From: Spirochaetaceae bacterium
GTDB taxonomy: Bacteria; Spirochaetota; Spirochaetia; Treponematales; Rectinemataceae
Direction: 5' to 3'
Assembly (NCBI GenBank): GCA_026418115.1
Contig: JAOABY010000018.1
Span: forward strand, 1 to 37,643
Length of the DNA stretch: 37,643 nt
In this document: piece after piece, positions 16,045 through 24,411 of the stretch
Layout of the letters: the number at the start of each line of letters is the position of its first letter
Position numbering within the stretch: the first letter of the stretch is position 1
Position numbers and translations under genes: made by a program
Notes under the pieces: generated by a model
What the model was told of the DNA's origin: nothing
Databases searched by the model: none
What the model saw: the letters and a program-made list of their open reading frames with translations, nothing else

Positions 16045-17091
16045 ATGACCGTCCGTGAAATTGCAGAACTGGCAGGAGTCTCGATTGGAACCGTCGATCG
16101 GGTACTGCACGGTCGAGGCAGGGTGTCACCCGAGACAAAAGAACGGATTCTCGCCATCATCAAGGAATCGGGCTATACACCCAATCCAATTGCCCGGAAT
16201 CTCAAGCTCAACAGAAAGCATACCTTCGCGGTGGTCATGCCGGCACTGGACGAAGACTCGGGATACTGGCGCATCGCATGCGCGGGTATCCACAAGGCGC
16301 AGAAGGAGCTTGCGGCGTTTGGCGTGGGCATACGTCGTTTTGAATTCAATCGCTACAGCCGACAGTCGTTCACTCGTGCCATGGCTGGATTCAACCCTGA
16401 AGATTATTCAGGCCTTCTCATTGCCCCCGTCATTCCCGAAGAGACACGCTCGTTTCTTGCAAGGCTTCCAGAAGGCTTCCCCGTCGTATTCTTCGATGCA
16501 CAGCTGCCGGACTTTCCACCGCTCACGCGAATCGGTCAGAACGCTTTCCGCAGCGGACTGCTTGCCGGCCGTCTTCTTGAAGCGTTCTCTCATCGTACCG
16601 GCCCCTATGTCATCGTGAGTACGCATGGAGAAGACTATCATATCCAGAAACGCATTGAAGGCTTTCAATCCTATTTCGCCTCTTCACCGCACACCCCACT
16701 GCTCAGAACATGTTTCGATATCGAGCACAGAGAGCGACGGGAAAGCTTTGTACGGCAATTGCTGCATGAGTTCCCTTCCATCGATGGTATTTTCGTTACC
16801 AATGCATCGGTTCACGGCATTGCCTCACAGGTAAACTCGCGAGCGGGCTGTCAGCACATCGCCATCGTTGGCTACGACCTGGTTCCTGCAAACGTGAGCC
16901 AGCTCGAAGCAGGCACCATCGATTGCATTCTGTCGCAGCGGCAGGATTTCCAGGGATATCAGGGATTGTATCAGCTGTACCGGAAGGTGGTCCTCGGACA
17001 GGAAGTGGAGCCCGAGATCGAGATGCCGATCGATGTTTACCTGAAGGAGAATCTTCCTTCTGCAAATGCGACCAATACTCAGAGGAAATGA
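16045..17091 (+). CDS. LacI-family transcriptional regulator of the arabinose genes
   Basis: This is a 348-residue DNA-binding repressor. ATG 16045 is preferred over the GTG at 16039 because AAGGAG (16031-16036) is eight bases away. The first 20 residues, TVREIAELAGVSIGTVDRVL, form the LacI helix-turn-helix, followed by the hinge region VSPETKERI and GYTPNPIARNLK. Residues about 60-340 form a periplasmic-binding-protein-like sensor (TFAVVMPAL, DYSGLLIAPV, GIFVTNASVHGIA, HIAIVGYDLV). It heads a transcript that continues into the transporter, araB and araA genes, so an L-arabinose-related effector is the best guess. The same operator motif occurs before the second transporter operon, suggesting one regulon. 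It is not related to the GntR-type AraR. Confidence 0.88.
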   Translation: MTVREIAELAGVSIGTVDRVLHGRGRVSPETKERILAIIKESGYTPNPIARNLKLNRKHTFAVVMPALDEDSGYWRIACAGIHKAQKELAAFGVGIRRFEFNRYSRQSFTRAMAGFNPEDYSGLLIAPVIPEETRSFLARLPEGFPVVFFDAQLPDFPPLTRIGQNAFRSGLLAGRLLEAFSHRTGPYVIVSTHGEDYHIQKRIEGFQSYFASSPHTPLLRTCFDIEHRERRESFVRQLLHEFPSIDGIFVTNASVHGIASQVNSRAGCQHIAIVGYDLVPANVSQLEAGTIDCILSQRQDFQGYQGLYQLYRKVVLGQEVEPEIEMPIDVYLKENLPSANATNTQRK

Positions 17092-17103
17092 GCTTGTGCA
17101 TGC

Positions 17104-17120
17104 AGCCTCGGTAGGAGGCT
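17104..17120 (+). other. Hairpin before the binding-protein gene
   Basis: AGCCTC-GGTAG-GAGGCT forms a compact stem-loop ending ten bases before the AAGGAGGT ribosome-binding site of the binding-protein gene. It could protect a processed 5' end. Together with the stem-loop at 18109-18149 it brackets that cistron. Confidence 0.4.
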
Positions 17121-17141
17121 CGAATAATCAAGGAGGTAGGT

Positions 17142-18083
17142 ATGAAAAAACTGCTGCTTGCAGTCATGGTGCTGGTGCTCATGGTTCCAGCCGTGGTATT
17201 CGGACAGGCCAGGAAACCAGTGTTCGTCATGGTCCCCAAGGGCGTTCACCCCTACTATGAACCGTGTTTCGAAGGCTTCAAGGCAGCTGCAGCCAAGTAC
17301 GGTGTGACCGTCCGCAAGGTTGATCCGCAGAAATTCGAACTGCCGCTCCAGGTGAAGGTCATCGAGGACCTGATTGCCCAGAAAGTCGACGGCATTGCGA
17401 TTTCTGCGCTCGATGACGCAGGACTTGTACCGGTGATCGCAGATGCCATGAAGGCAGGCATCAAGGTCATCACCTTCGACGCACCCGCACCCTCCAGCGC
17501 AGCACTCACCTATATCGGAACCGATAACGAAACAGCAGGCTATGAAGCTGGCAAGAAGATGGCCGAGCTCATGAACAAGGAAGGCGAGATCATCATCCTC
17601 CAGGGTGGCCTTGGTGCAGCGAACCTCAATCTCCGCACCAAAGGATTCAAGAAAGCAATCGCTGAAGTTGCTCCGAAGATCAAGGTACTCGACGTAGTGG
17701 ACGTGCAGGGCGATTTTGCCGTTGCCACCAACAAGACCGAGGCAATCCTGCAGACCTATCCGAATCTGAAGGCGATCTTCGCGGTGTCTGCCGAGGGTGC
17801 CCCAGCCGCAGCGAACGTGCTCCGCCAGCAGAAGAAATCCGGCAAAATCATTCTTGCCGGCTTTGATGACCTCAAGGACACGCTGGAAGGCATCAAGGAT
17901 GGAACGGTAGCATTCTGCCTCGTTCAGAAGACCTACAAGATGGGCTGGCTTTCTGTCGAGAAACTGCTTGACGCAATGGCGGGCAAGTCGATCCCGAAAG
18001 TAATCGATACCGGTGTACTCTTTGTCACGAAAAACAATGTCAACACCTACATGGACGAGATGAAGAAAGAGTTCAATCCCTGA
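17142..18083 (+). CDS. Periplasmic sugar-binding protein (RbsB-type) of ABC transporter 1
   Basis: This is the solute receptor of a carbohydrate ABC importer. It has 313 residues with a Sec signal peptide (MKKLLLAVMVLVLMVPAVVFG) and no lipobox cysteine, so it should be free in a periplasm. The type-I periplasmic-binding fold (Peripla_BP_4) is shown by FVMVPKGVHPYYEPCFEGFK, VDGIAISALD, VITFDAPAP, TYIGTDNETAGYEAGKKMAE and IILAGFDDLKDTL. The start is unambiguous, with AAGGAGGT seven bases upstream. It sits between the LacI-type regulator and its permease and ATPase, and upstream of araBA, so L-arabinose or a related pentose is the likely ligand. The exact ligand is inferred only from context. 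Confidence 0.9.
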   Translation: MKKLLLAVMVLVLMVPAVVFGQARKPVFVMVPKGVHPYYEPCFEGFKAAAAKYGVTVRKVDPQKFELPLQVKVIEDLIAQKVDGIAISALDDAGLVPVIADAMKAGIKVITFDAPAPSSAALTYIGTDNETAGYEAGKKMAELMNKEGEIIILQGGLGAANLNLRTKGFKKAIAEVAPKIKVLDVVDVQGDFAVATNKTEAILQTYPNLKAIFAVSAEGAPAAANVLRQQKKSGKIILAGFDDLKDTLEGIKDGTVAFCLVQKTYKMGWLSVEKLLDAMAGKSIPKVIDTGVLFVTKNNVNTYMDEMKKEFNP

Positions 18084-18108
18084 CCCGGTTTCCTGACATG
18101 CACTGCCT

Positions 18109-18149
18109 GGCAGGGCACGCAGACTGCAGTTGCAGTGCGCTGCCCTGCC
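18109..18149 (+). other. Long intercistronic stem-loop after binding-protein gene 1
   Basis: GGCAGGGCA (18109-18117) pairs with TGCCCTGCC (18141-18149). Inside, CGCA pairs with TGCG and CTGCA with TGCAG, leaving only a two-base loop and small bulges. No T-run follows, so it is more likely an mRNA-stabilising or partial-attenuation structure than a full terminator. It explains how binding protein can exceed the downstream membrane components. Confidence 0.7.
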
Positions 18150-18207
18150 GATATTTTGATTTCTCCCCACGGGGGCAGGAAGTACACTGAATACAACAGA
18201 GGGAAAC

Positions 18208-19161
18208 ATGACAGACCAGGAACACAGATCGATTCTTGGCAGGTTCTTTGCATATCGTGAATCAGCGATTTTTCTTGCACTTGTCATTCTGATGGCGATA
18301 GTGACCGTATTTGCTCCCAATTTCATGAGTGGGAGCAATCTGTATCTTGTATCGCGGCAGATATCCTTTGTTGCCGTGGTCGCCTTCGGCGAACTGTTCG
18401 TGATTCTCACAGGTGGCATTGACCTCTCGGTGGGATCCATCATGGGGCTTTCAGGGGTGGTCGCTGCAGGAGCCATGGCTGGCGGACAGCCTATTCTGCT
18501 AAGTGTCGTGCTGGGTCTGGCCACGGGACTGTTGCTTGGATTTATCAATGGCCTGCTCATTTCCTGCGTAAGGATCGCACCGTTCATCGTCACACTGGGT
18601 ATGTTGTCGTTCGCCCGGGGCGTCATTCTCATCGTGACCAAGGGCTGGCCCATCACCAACATTCCGAAGCCATTCCTGGTTGTCGGACAGGGGGACTTTC
18701 TTGCGCTGCCGATTCCTCTGTGGGTGATGATCGTGCTTGCGGCGCTTGCTCATTTCGTGCTGTCGCGCACGGCATTCGGGCGTCGGACCTATGCAATCGG
18801 TGGCAATGAGCAGGCAACCTTTCTGTCGGGTATCAATGTCAGAAAGATCAAGGTTGTACTCTACATGATCTCGGGTTTCATGGCCTCGGTGGTGGGCATC
18901 ATTCTCATTGCGCGCTTCAATTCCGCCCAGGCCGATACCGGCACTGGCTGGGAACTCGATGCGATTGCTGCGGCGGTAATTGGTGGCACCTCGCTCTCAG
19001 GTGGCAGCGGCAGCATTCTGGGCGTCATCATTGGCGCAGCGATCATGGGCGTTATTCGCAACGGCCTGGTACTGATGCGCGTATCTCCCTACTGGCAGAC
19101 GGCAGTCATCGGTATCATCATTGTGCTGGCTGCGGTTCTTGACCGGATCAAGAACAAATGA
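18208..19161 (+). CDS. Sugar ABC transporter permease (RbsC-type)
   Basis: This 317-residue inner-membrane protein forms the translocation channel of importer 1. It belongs to the BPD_transp_2 family, with eight to ten hydrophobic stretches. Diagnostic segments are GELFVILTGGIDLSVGSIMG, NGLLISCVRIAPFIVTLGML and AIGGNEQATFLSGINVRKIK; the last includes the cytoplasmic coupling region. VIGGTSLSGGSGSILGVIIG is also typical. GAGGG precedes ATG 18208. Its stop overlaps the first possible start of the ATPase gene by an ATGA. It should dimerise and pair with the double ATPase encoded next. Confidence 0.92.
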   Translation: MTDQEHRSILGRFFAYRESAIFLALVILMAIVTVFAPNFMSGSNLYLVSRQISFVAVVAFGELFVILTGGIDLSVGSIMGLSGVVAAGAMAGGQPILLSVVLGLATGLLLGFINGLLISCVRIAPFIVTLGMLSFARGVILIVTKGWPITNIPKPFLVVGQGDFLALPIPLWVMIVLAALAHFVLSRTAFGRRTYAIGGNEQATFLSGINVRKIKVVLYMISGFMASVVGIILIARFNSAQADTGTGWELDAIAAAVIGGTSLSGGSGSILGVIIGAAIMGVIRNGLVLMRVSPYWQTAVIGIIIVLAAVLDRIKNK

Positions 19162-19172
19162 GGGAGCATGCC

Positions 19173-20666
19173 ATGTCTGAACCACTGCTGGTGCTGCACC
19201 ATATTTCAAAAAGCTTTCCTGGTGTGAAAGCGCTCGACAATATCGATTTTCACATTGAAAGAAGAGAGGTCGTCGGGCTGCTGGGAGAAAACGGTGCAGG
19301 CAAATCGACGCTCATGAAGATCATCTCCGGAGTCTATACTCCCGATGCAGGCGAGATGTACTGGCAGAATGAGAAAGTCAAACTCAAATCAATCATGGAT
19401 GCCAAAGAGCGAGGTATCTCGATCATCTTCCAGGAACTCAACAATTGCCCCAATCTTTCTGCCCTTGAGAATCTCTTTCTGGGTCATGAGTTGAGAACTG
19501 CTGCCAACCTGGTCGACTACCGCGCCATGAAAAGGAAGGCTACGGAAATCTTCTCGTATCTTGATGCGCACATTCCCCTCGATACTCCTGCAGGCAAGCT
19601 TTCGGTTGCTCTTCAACAGATGATCGAGATCGGCAAGGCGCTCCTTGCTGATGCCAGGCTCATTATCATGGATGAGCCGACGAGCTCGCTGACCGATAAG
19701 GAAGTACAGAAGCTCTTCCAGATCGTAGGAGAGCTCAAGTCGCGTGGCATTGCAGTCATCTTCATCTCACATAAACTTGAAGAAGTCTTTCACATTACCG
19801 ATAGGATCGTCGTATTGCGTGATGGAAGGCATGCTGGCGAGCTTACCACCAGCGAAGCGACTCAGGAGGAACTTGTTTCGCTGATGGTTGGCCGAGAAAT
19901 GCATTCTTTCTATTCGAAACGCAGTAAAGAGCCCTCGAAAGAAGTCATTCTCCGGATTGAGGATGTCTCAGGCCCACCCTATCTGGACAAAGTGAGCTTC
20001 GACCTCAGAAAGGGCGAAATCCTTGGGCTTGCAGGGCTTATCGGAGCGGGGCGTACGGAGCTCGCACTTCTTCTGATTGGTGCCGAACAGAAAAAAGAGG
20101 GCACGGTGCTCCTTCAGGGGAGAAAGGTAGATATCCGTTCCCCTTGGCAGGCGATTGCGCATGGTATTGCCTATCTCTCGGAGGACCGCAAGACAAAATC
20201 ACTCATTCTCCAGATGCCGGTTCGTGCCAATATCACGATGGCTATCCACCGGGCAGTATCGGGAGCGCTCGGCACTTTGGACAGAAAGAAGGAGCTCGAC
20301 ATCACCAGCCACTACACCAGAATCCTCGAAATCAAGACCAGCGGGCCCGAGCAGCTGGTGAACAACCTTTCCGGTGGCAATCAGCAGAAAGTGGTGCTCG
20401 CAAAATGGCTGGCAACTAAACCGGCAATCCTCATCCTGGACGAGCCGACACGCGGCATTGACGTGCATGCCAAGGCCGAAGTACACCGGATTATCACCGA
20501 ACTTGCCGATAATGGGACGAGCATCATTCTCATCTCGTCCGAACTGCCGGAAATCGTGGCACTGTCGGACCGTGTGGTGGTCATGCACGAAGGAAAGGTA
20601 AAGAGCATTCTAGAAAAGGATGAAATATCCCAGGAAGGCATCATGAGCAAGGTATTTTCGGCTTAG
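19173..20666 (+). CDS. Sugar ABC transporter double ATPase (RbsA-type)
   Basis: This ATPase powers importer 1 and has two fused nucleotide-binding halves, 497 residues from ATG 19173. That start is preferred over ATG 19158 because GAGGGAG lies six bases upstream. The first half has an intact Walker A (GENGAGKST), a divergent signature (LSVALQQMIEI) and Walker B (LIIMDEPTSSL). The second half has the degenerate Walker A typical of the family (GLIGAGRTELALLL), an intact signature (LSGGNQQKVVLAKWL) and Walker B (ILILDEPTRGID). This asymmetry is normal for carbohydrate-uptake-2 (CUT2) transporters. It lies between permease and araB in one transcript. Confidence 0.93.
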   Translation: MSEPLLVLHHISKSFPGVKALDNIDFHIERREVVGLLGENGAGKSTLMKIISGVYTPDAGEMYWQNEKVKLKSIMDAKERGISIIFQELNNCPNLSALENLFLGHELRTAANLVDYRAMKRKATEIFSYLDAHIPLDTPAGKLSVALQQMIEIGKALLADARLIIMDEPTSSLTDKEVQKLFQIVGELKSRGIAVIFISHKLEEVFHITDRIVVLRDGRHAGELTTSEATQEELVSLMVGREMHSFYSKRSKEPSKEVILRIEDVSGPPYLDKVSFDLRKGEILGLAGLIGAGRTELALLLIGAEQKKEGTVLLQGRKVDIRSPWQAIAHGIAYLSEDRKTKSLILQMPVRANITMAIHRAVSGALGTLDRKKELDITSHYTRILEIKTSGPEQLVNNLSGGNQQKVVLAKWLATKPAILILDEPTRGIDVHAKAEVHRIITELADNGTSIILISSELPEIVALSDRVVVMHEGKVKSILEKDEISQEGIMSKVFSA

Positions 20667-20686
20667 AGAGGAAAGGAGCGAAGCGC

Positions 20687-22393
20687 ATGGAAGGGACCCA
20701 ATCTCTACACTATGTGATCGGAATCGATTATGGCACCGATTCATGCCGCGCAGTGATTACCGATGCAGAGGATGGGCAGGAGGTGGCAAGCGCGGTGGCT
20801 CTCTACCCGCGCTGGGCACAGGGGCTCTACTGCAGTGCTGCCGAGAGCCGTTTCCGCCAGCATCCGCGCGATTACATCGAGTCGCTGGAATCGGTCATGC
20901 AGCAGCTGGCTGAATCAGCAGGTGAGTATCTGGCACAGGTCAAGGGCATTGCCATCGACACGACTGGCTCGACACCCTGCCTGGTAAACGAGCATCTGGT
21001 ACCGCTGGCGCTTCTTCCCGAATACGAGGATCATCCTGATGCCATGTTCGTCCTGTGGAAAGACCACACTGCCACCGAAGAAGCGGACGAGATCAACCGG
21101 CTGGCAAAAGCGTGGCACACCGATTATACCGCCTATGAGGGTGGCGTCTATTCTTCAGAATGGTTCTGGGCGAAGCTCCTCCACCTTGCCCGGAACGCTC
21201 CCGACGTGGTGAAGGCTGCAGCTTCCGCTCTCGAGCATTGCGACTGGATGCCAGCGCTGCTGACCGGCACCACCTCACTCGCGAAAATGAAACGCAGCCG
21301 CTGTGCCATGGGACACAAGGCAATGTGGCACGAGCGATTCGGCGGGTATCCTGATGACGAGTTCCTGGAAAGGCTCCATCCCGAACTGGTGCGGATCAAG
21401 AGAAGCCTTGGGTTGGAAACCTACACGAGCGACCAGGAATTCGGCAGGCTCACGGAGGAATGGGCAGCACGGCTGCATCTGCCTGCGGGAATCCCTGTGG
21501 CGGTGGGCGCGTATGATGCACACATGGGGGCGGTTGGCGGCGGTGTAGAACAGGGAGTACTGGTCAAGGTCATGGGTACCAGTACCTGCGATATGATTGT
21601 CGGCCCGGGTGACAAGGATGGGGAGCGCCTGGTGAAGGGGATCTGCGGACAGGTTGACGGATCGATCATACCCGGACTGGTTGGGTATGAGGCGGGACAG
21701 AGCGCCTTTGGCGATGTCTACGCATGGTTCAGAAGCCTTCTGATGTGGCCGGTGGAACAGGTGCTGCCACAGGCGGTTGGCGCGGTACATGGCAGGGAAG
21801 GCACGCAGGCTCCCCAGGCAGCCATTCGAGCACTGAGCGCAGAGATAGGTACACGGATCATGCCCGCGCTCGAAGCAGCAGCTGCAACCATCGAGCCAGA
21901 AGCCTCAGGCGTGCTGGCGCTGGATTGGCTGAATGGCCGGCGCACCCCGGATGCCAACCAGAAACTAAAAGGAGCGATAACCGGCCTCACGCTGGGCACT
22001 ACCGCGCCCATGCTCTATCGCGCGCTCATTGAAGCGACCGCCTATGGTACCAGGGCAATTGTGGAGCGCTTTGAACAAGAGGGCGTAGCAATAGAAAAGA
22101 TACGGGCCATCGGCGGTGTGGCCCGCAAGAGTCCGCTGGTCATGCAGACGGTAGCCGATGTGCTGAACCGCCCCATCGAAATCGTTGCCGCGGAGCAGTC
22201 CGTCGCGCTCGGGGCGGCAATGTTTGCTGCGGTTGTCGCGGGAATCTATCCTTCGATCCATGCTGCACAGGAAGCCATGAAGCCGGACATCGAATCGGTG
22301 ATACTGCCGGATGCCAGAAAAGCGGCTGTGTACAACCGCCTCTATCAAGAGTATCTGAAACTCGGTGCCTTCATCGAAAAGGAGCTGACATGA
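20687..22393 (+). CDS. araB: L-ribulokinase
   Basis: This kinase phosphorylates L-ribulose to L-ribulose 5-phosphate with ATP, the second step of L-arabinose use. It is an FGGY-family sugar kinase of 568 residues, the usual ribulokinase length. The N-terminal phosphate loop is IGIDYGTDSCRAVI. GIAIDTTGSTP, LWKDHTATEEADEIN and YEGGVYSSEWFWAK are ribulokinase-type substrate-domain segments, and GVLVKVMGTSTCDMIV and IGGVARKSPLVMQTVADVLN belong to the C-terminal ATP domain. AAGGAG lies eight bases before ATG 20687. The gene overlaps araA by an ATGA, implying translational coupling. No araD epimerase gene is present in the window. Confidence 0.93.
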   Translation: MEGTQSLHYVIGIDYGTDSCRAVITDAEDGQEVASAVALYPRWAQGLYCSAAESRFRQHPRDYIESLESVMQQLAESAGEYLAQVKGIAIDTTGSTPCLVNEHLVPLALLPEYEDHPDAMFVLWKDHTATEEADEINRLAKAWHTDYTAYEGGVYSSEWFWAKLLHLARNAPDVVKAAASALEHCDWMPALLTGTTSLAKMKRSRCAMGHKAMWHERFGGYPDDEFLERLHPELVRIKRSLGLETYTSDQEFGRLTEEWAARLHLPAGIPVAVGAYDAHMGAVGGGVEQGVLVKVMGTSTCDMIVGPGDKDGERLVKGICGQVDGSIIPGLVGYEAGQSAFGDVYAWFRSLLMWPVEQVLPQAVGAVHGREGTQAPQAAIRALSAEIGTRIMPALEAAAATIEPEASGVLALDWLNGRRTPDANQKLKGAITGLTLGTTAPMLYRALIEATAYGTRAIVERFEQEGVAIEKIRAIGGVARKSPLVMQTVADVLNRPIEIVAAEQSVALGAAMFAAVVAGIYPSIHAAQEAMKPDIESVILPDARKAAVYNRLYQEYLKLGAFIEKELT

Positions 22394-23871
22394 AAACCTT
22401 TGATACCTACTGCTTCCATCTGATTGTCGGAACGCAGACCCTGTACGGGCCGGCAGTGATCGAGCAGGTACGCAGCCATGCAGCGACCATTGCAGCATTT
22501 TTCAACGAGCACCCACGCATGCCAGCCACCGTGCTGCCTGAAGTTGTCACGTCTCCTGAAGAAATCGCTGCAGCTTTCAGAAAGGCAAATGCCGATCCTG
22601 CCTGTGCGGGTATCATCACCTGGATGCACACGTTTTCGCCTTCCAAGATGTGGATACGGGGTTTTGCGGAAAACACGAAGCCGCTTCTGCATCTGCATAC
22701 CCAGTTCAACCGGGATATTCCCTGGTCCAGCATCGACATGGATTTCATGAATCTGAACCAGTCGGCTCATGGTGACAGGGAGCATGGCTTCATGCAGACG
22801 CGGATGGGACTGGCACGAAAGGTAGTGGTTGGGTTCTGGCAGGATGAGGAAGTTGTAAGCCGGATTGCTGCGTGGATGAGAGCTGCCGTGGCCTATGCCG
22901 ACGGGATGGTGTCGCGGGTGGTCCGCCTGGGCGACAACATGCGGGAAGTAGCGGTCACCGAAGGAAACAAGGTTTCGGCTCAGATGACCTTCGGCTGGCA
23001 GGTCAATGGATACGGCATTGCTGAGATCGCGCAACGGTACAGGTACGTATCCCCATCCGAGATTGAGGAAGTACTCCAGCAGTATCTGGAGCGGTATGAA
23101 CTCCCTGCTGCAGTGCGGAACAATCCAACCCAGCTCAACCGAGTCCGAGAACAGGCGGCACTCGAGATTGCGCTGAGGCGCTTTCTGGCCGACACGGGAG
23201 CCGGTGCATTTACGACAACCTTTGAGGATCTCGCAGGCCTGCCCCAACTTCCGGGCCTCGCAGTCCAGAACCTCATGGCCGATGGCTACGGATTCGGTGC
23301 AGAGGGCGACTGGAAGACTGCCGCGCTCGTCAGGGCCATGAAGACCATGGCGCGAGACATGGCGGGCGGTACCTCATTCATGGAGGACTATACCTATCAT
23401 CTTGAAGCGGGTAATGAGCTGGTGCTGGGTGCGCATATGCTCGAAATCTGTCCCAGCATCGCTGCAGAGAAGCCTCGCATCGAGGTGCACCCTCTTTCCA
23501 TTGGAGGCAAGGACGACCCCGCACGACTTGTGTTCGACGCACGCCCCGGCCGTGCCGTCGCCGCTACCATCATCGATCTGGGGGATGCATTCCGCCTCAT
23601 CGTGAACGAGGTCGAAGCGGTACCCCTGCCGCACGCAATGCCCCGCCTGCCGGTGGCGAGAGCCCTGTGGAAGCCGCTCCCCTCCTTCAGGGACGCGCTT
23701 GAGCTGTGGATTCTGGCTGGAGGAGCACACCATTCGGGCTACTCCTATGCGGTGACGACCGAAATGCTGGAAGATTATGCCCGCATCGCAGGCATCGAAT
23801 CGGTGTTCATCGGGAATGCTGCTGAAACTGCGCTCCTGCGGCATGAGCTGGAGCATAAGTTGCGAAGGTAG
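22390..23871 (+). CDS. araA: L-arabinose isomerase
   Basis: This enzyme converts L-arabinose to L-ribulose in the cytoplasm using a divalent metal, usually Mn2+. At 493 residues it has the standard length. Metal and catalytic positions are visible: GFGAEGDWK and FMEDYTYHLE carry the two glutamates, LGAHMLE the first histidine, and LAGGAHHSGYS the second. HLHTQFNRDIPWSSIDMDFM and NLNQSAHGDREHGFM are also strongly family-typical. It is the last gene of the operon that starts with the LacI-type regulator. It converges on the flavodoxin gene, with a 30-base gap that shows no clear terminator. Confidence 0.96.
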   Translation: MKTFDTYCFHLIVGTQTLYGPAVIEQVRSHAATIAAFFNEHPRMPATVLPEVVTSPEEIAAAFRKANADPACAGIITWMHTFSPSKMWIRGFAENTKPLLHLHTQFNRDIPWSSIDMDFMNLNQSAHGDREHGFMQTRMGLARKVVVGFWQDEEVVSRIAAWMRAAVAYADGMVSRVVRLGDNMREVAVTEGNKVSAQMTFGWQVNGYGIAEIAQRYRYVSPSEIEEVLQQYLERYELPAAVRNNPTQLNRVREQAALEIALRRFLADTGAGAFTTTFEDLAGLPQLPGLAVQNLMADGYGFGAEGDWKTAALVRAMKTMARDMAGGTSFMEDYTYHLEAGNELVLGAHMLEICPSIAAEKPRIEVHPLSIGGKDDPARLVFDARPGRAVAATIIDLGDAFRLIVNEVEAVPLPHAMPRLPVARALWKPLPSFRDALELWILAGGAHHSGYSYAVTTEMLEDYARIAGIESVFIGNAAETALLRHELEHKLRR

Positions 23872-23901
23872 GCGACAAAAGCGCGGGCAAGATGCATTTC
23901 A

Positions 23902-24390
23902 TCAGGTAGAAGGCGCATGCAGCAGGCCATGGCGGGAGAGAAACTGTTGCAGGCGGGCTGTGCGTTCCGATGCTGGCTCTCGGGTCGAAACCGAGAGCAG
24001 ATCAGCGGCAGGGCAGCATTCCTGTTCAAATCCCTTGCGGAAGCGTTCGGTGCTGCCGCCGCTGTTCGATGCAACGAGGAGGATGGTCCTGCCACGCAGC
24101 TCTTCACGGTGCGCGCGTAGCCACGTTCTCAGAGGTGGGCTGATCTTCCCTGCCCATACCGGTGAAATGATGAGAACAGTAGCGGCATCATGCAGATCAG
24201 CCTGGGGATCTTCAATGGGCGTCGCCATCCCGAAGGTAGCCTGACGCCCGCTCCGGATGAATCCCAGAAATCCCTGCCGCGGTACCTTGTCAAAGATTTC
24301 CCACGCTTTGCCGCCGGTGAGCGCGCTGGCATACTCAGCAAGAGTTCTGCAGTGACCGGTTCTGGTCACATAGATGATCGCGGGTTGCAT
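23902..24390 (-). CDS. Flavodoxin-domain protein
   Basis: This is a 162-residue FMN-binding electron carrier or flavodoxin-domain oxidoreductase. The N-terminus IIYVTRTGHCRTLAEYA matches the flavodoxin phosphate-binding loop (T/S-x-T-G-x-T), with C at the fifth position. VLIISPVWAGKISPPLRTWL corresponds to the second flavin loop with the stacking W, and LLVASNSGGSTERFRKGFE to the third. ATG 24390 follows AAGGAGG by six bases. It begins 21 bases after the stop of the Rieske oxygenase gene on the same strand. An electron-donor role to that enzyme is an attractive inference, but flavodoxin-domain proteins also serve other roles. Confidence 0.8.
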   Translation of the reverse strand: MQPAIIYVTRTGHCRTLAEYASALTGGKAWEIFDKVPRQGFLGFIRSGRQATFGMATPIEDPQADLHDAATVLIISPVWAGKISPPLRTWLRAHREELRGRTILLVASNSGGSTERFRKGFEQECCPAADLLSVSTREPASERTARLQQFLSRHGLLHAPST

Positions 24391-24411
24391 GGCCTGCCTC
24401 CTTGCCTGTAC

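Noticed and set aside
17079-18662. 527-codon minus-strand open frame across binding-protein and permease genes
   Set aside because: It is a shadow of two confidently identified plus-strand genes.
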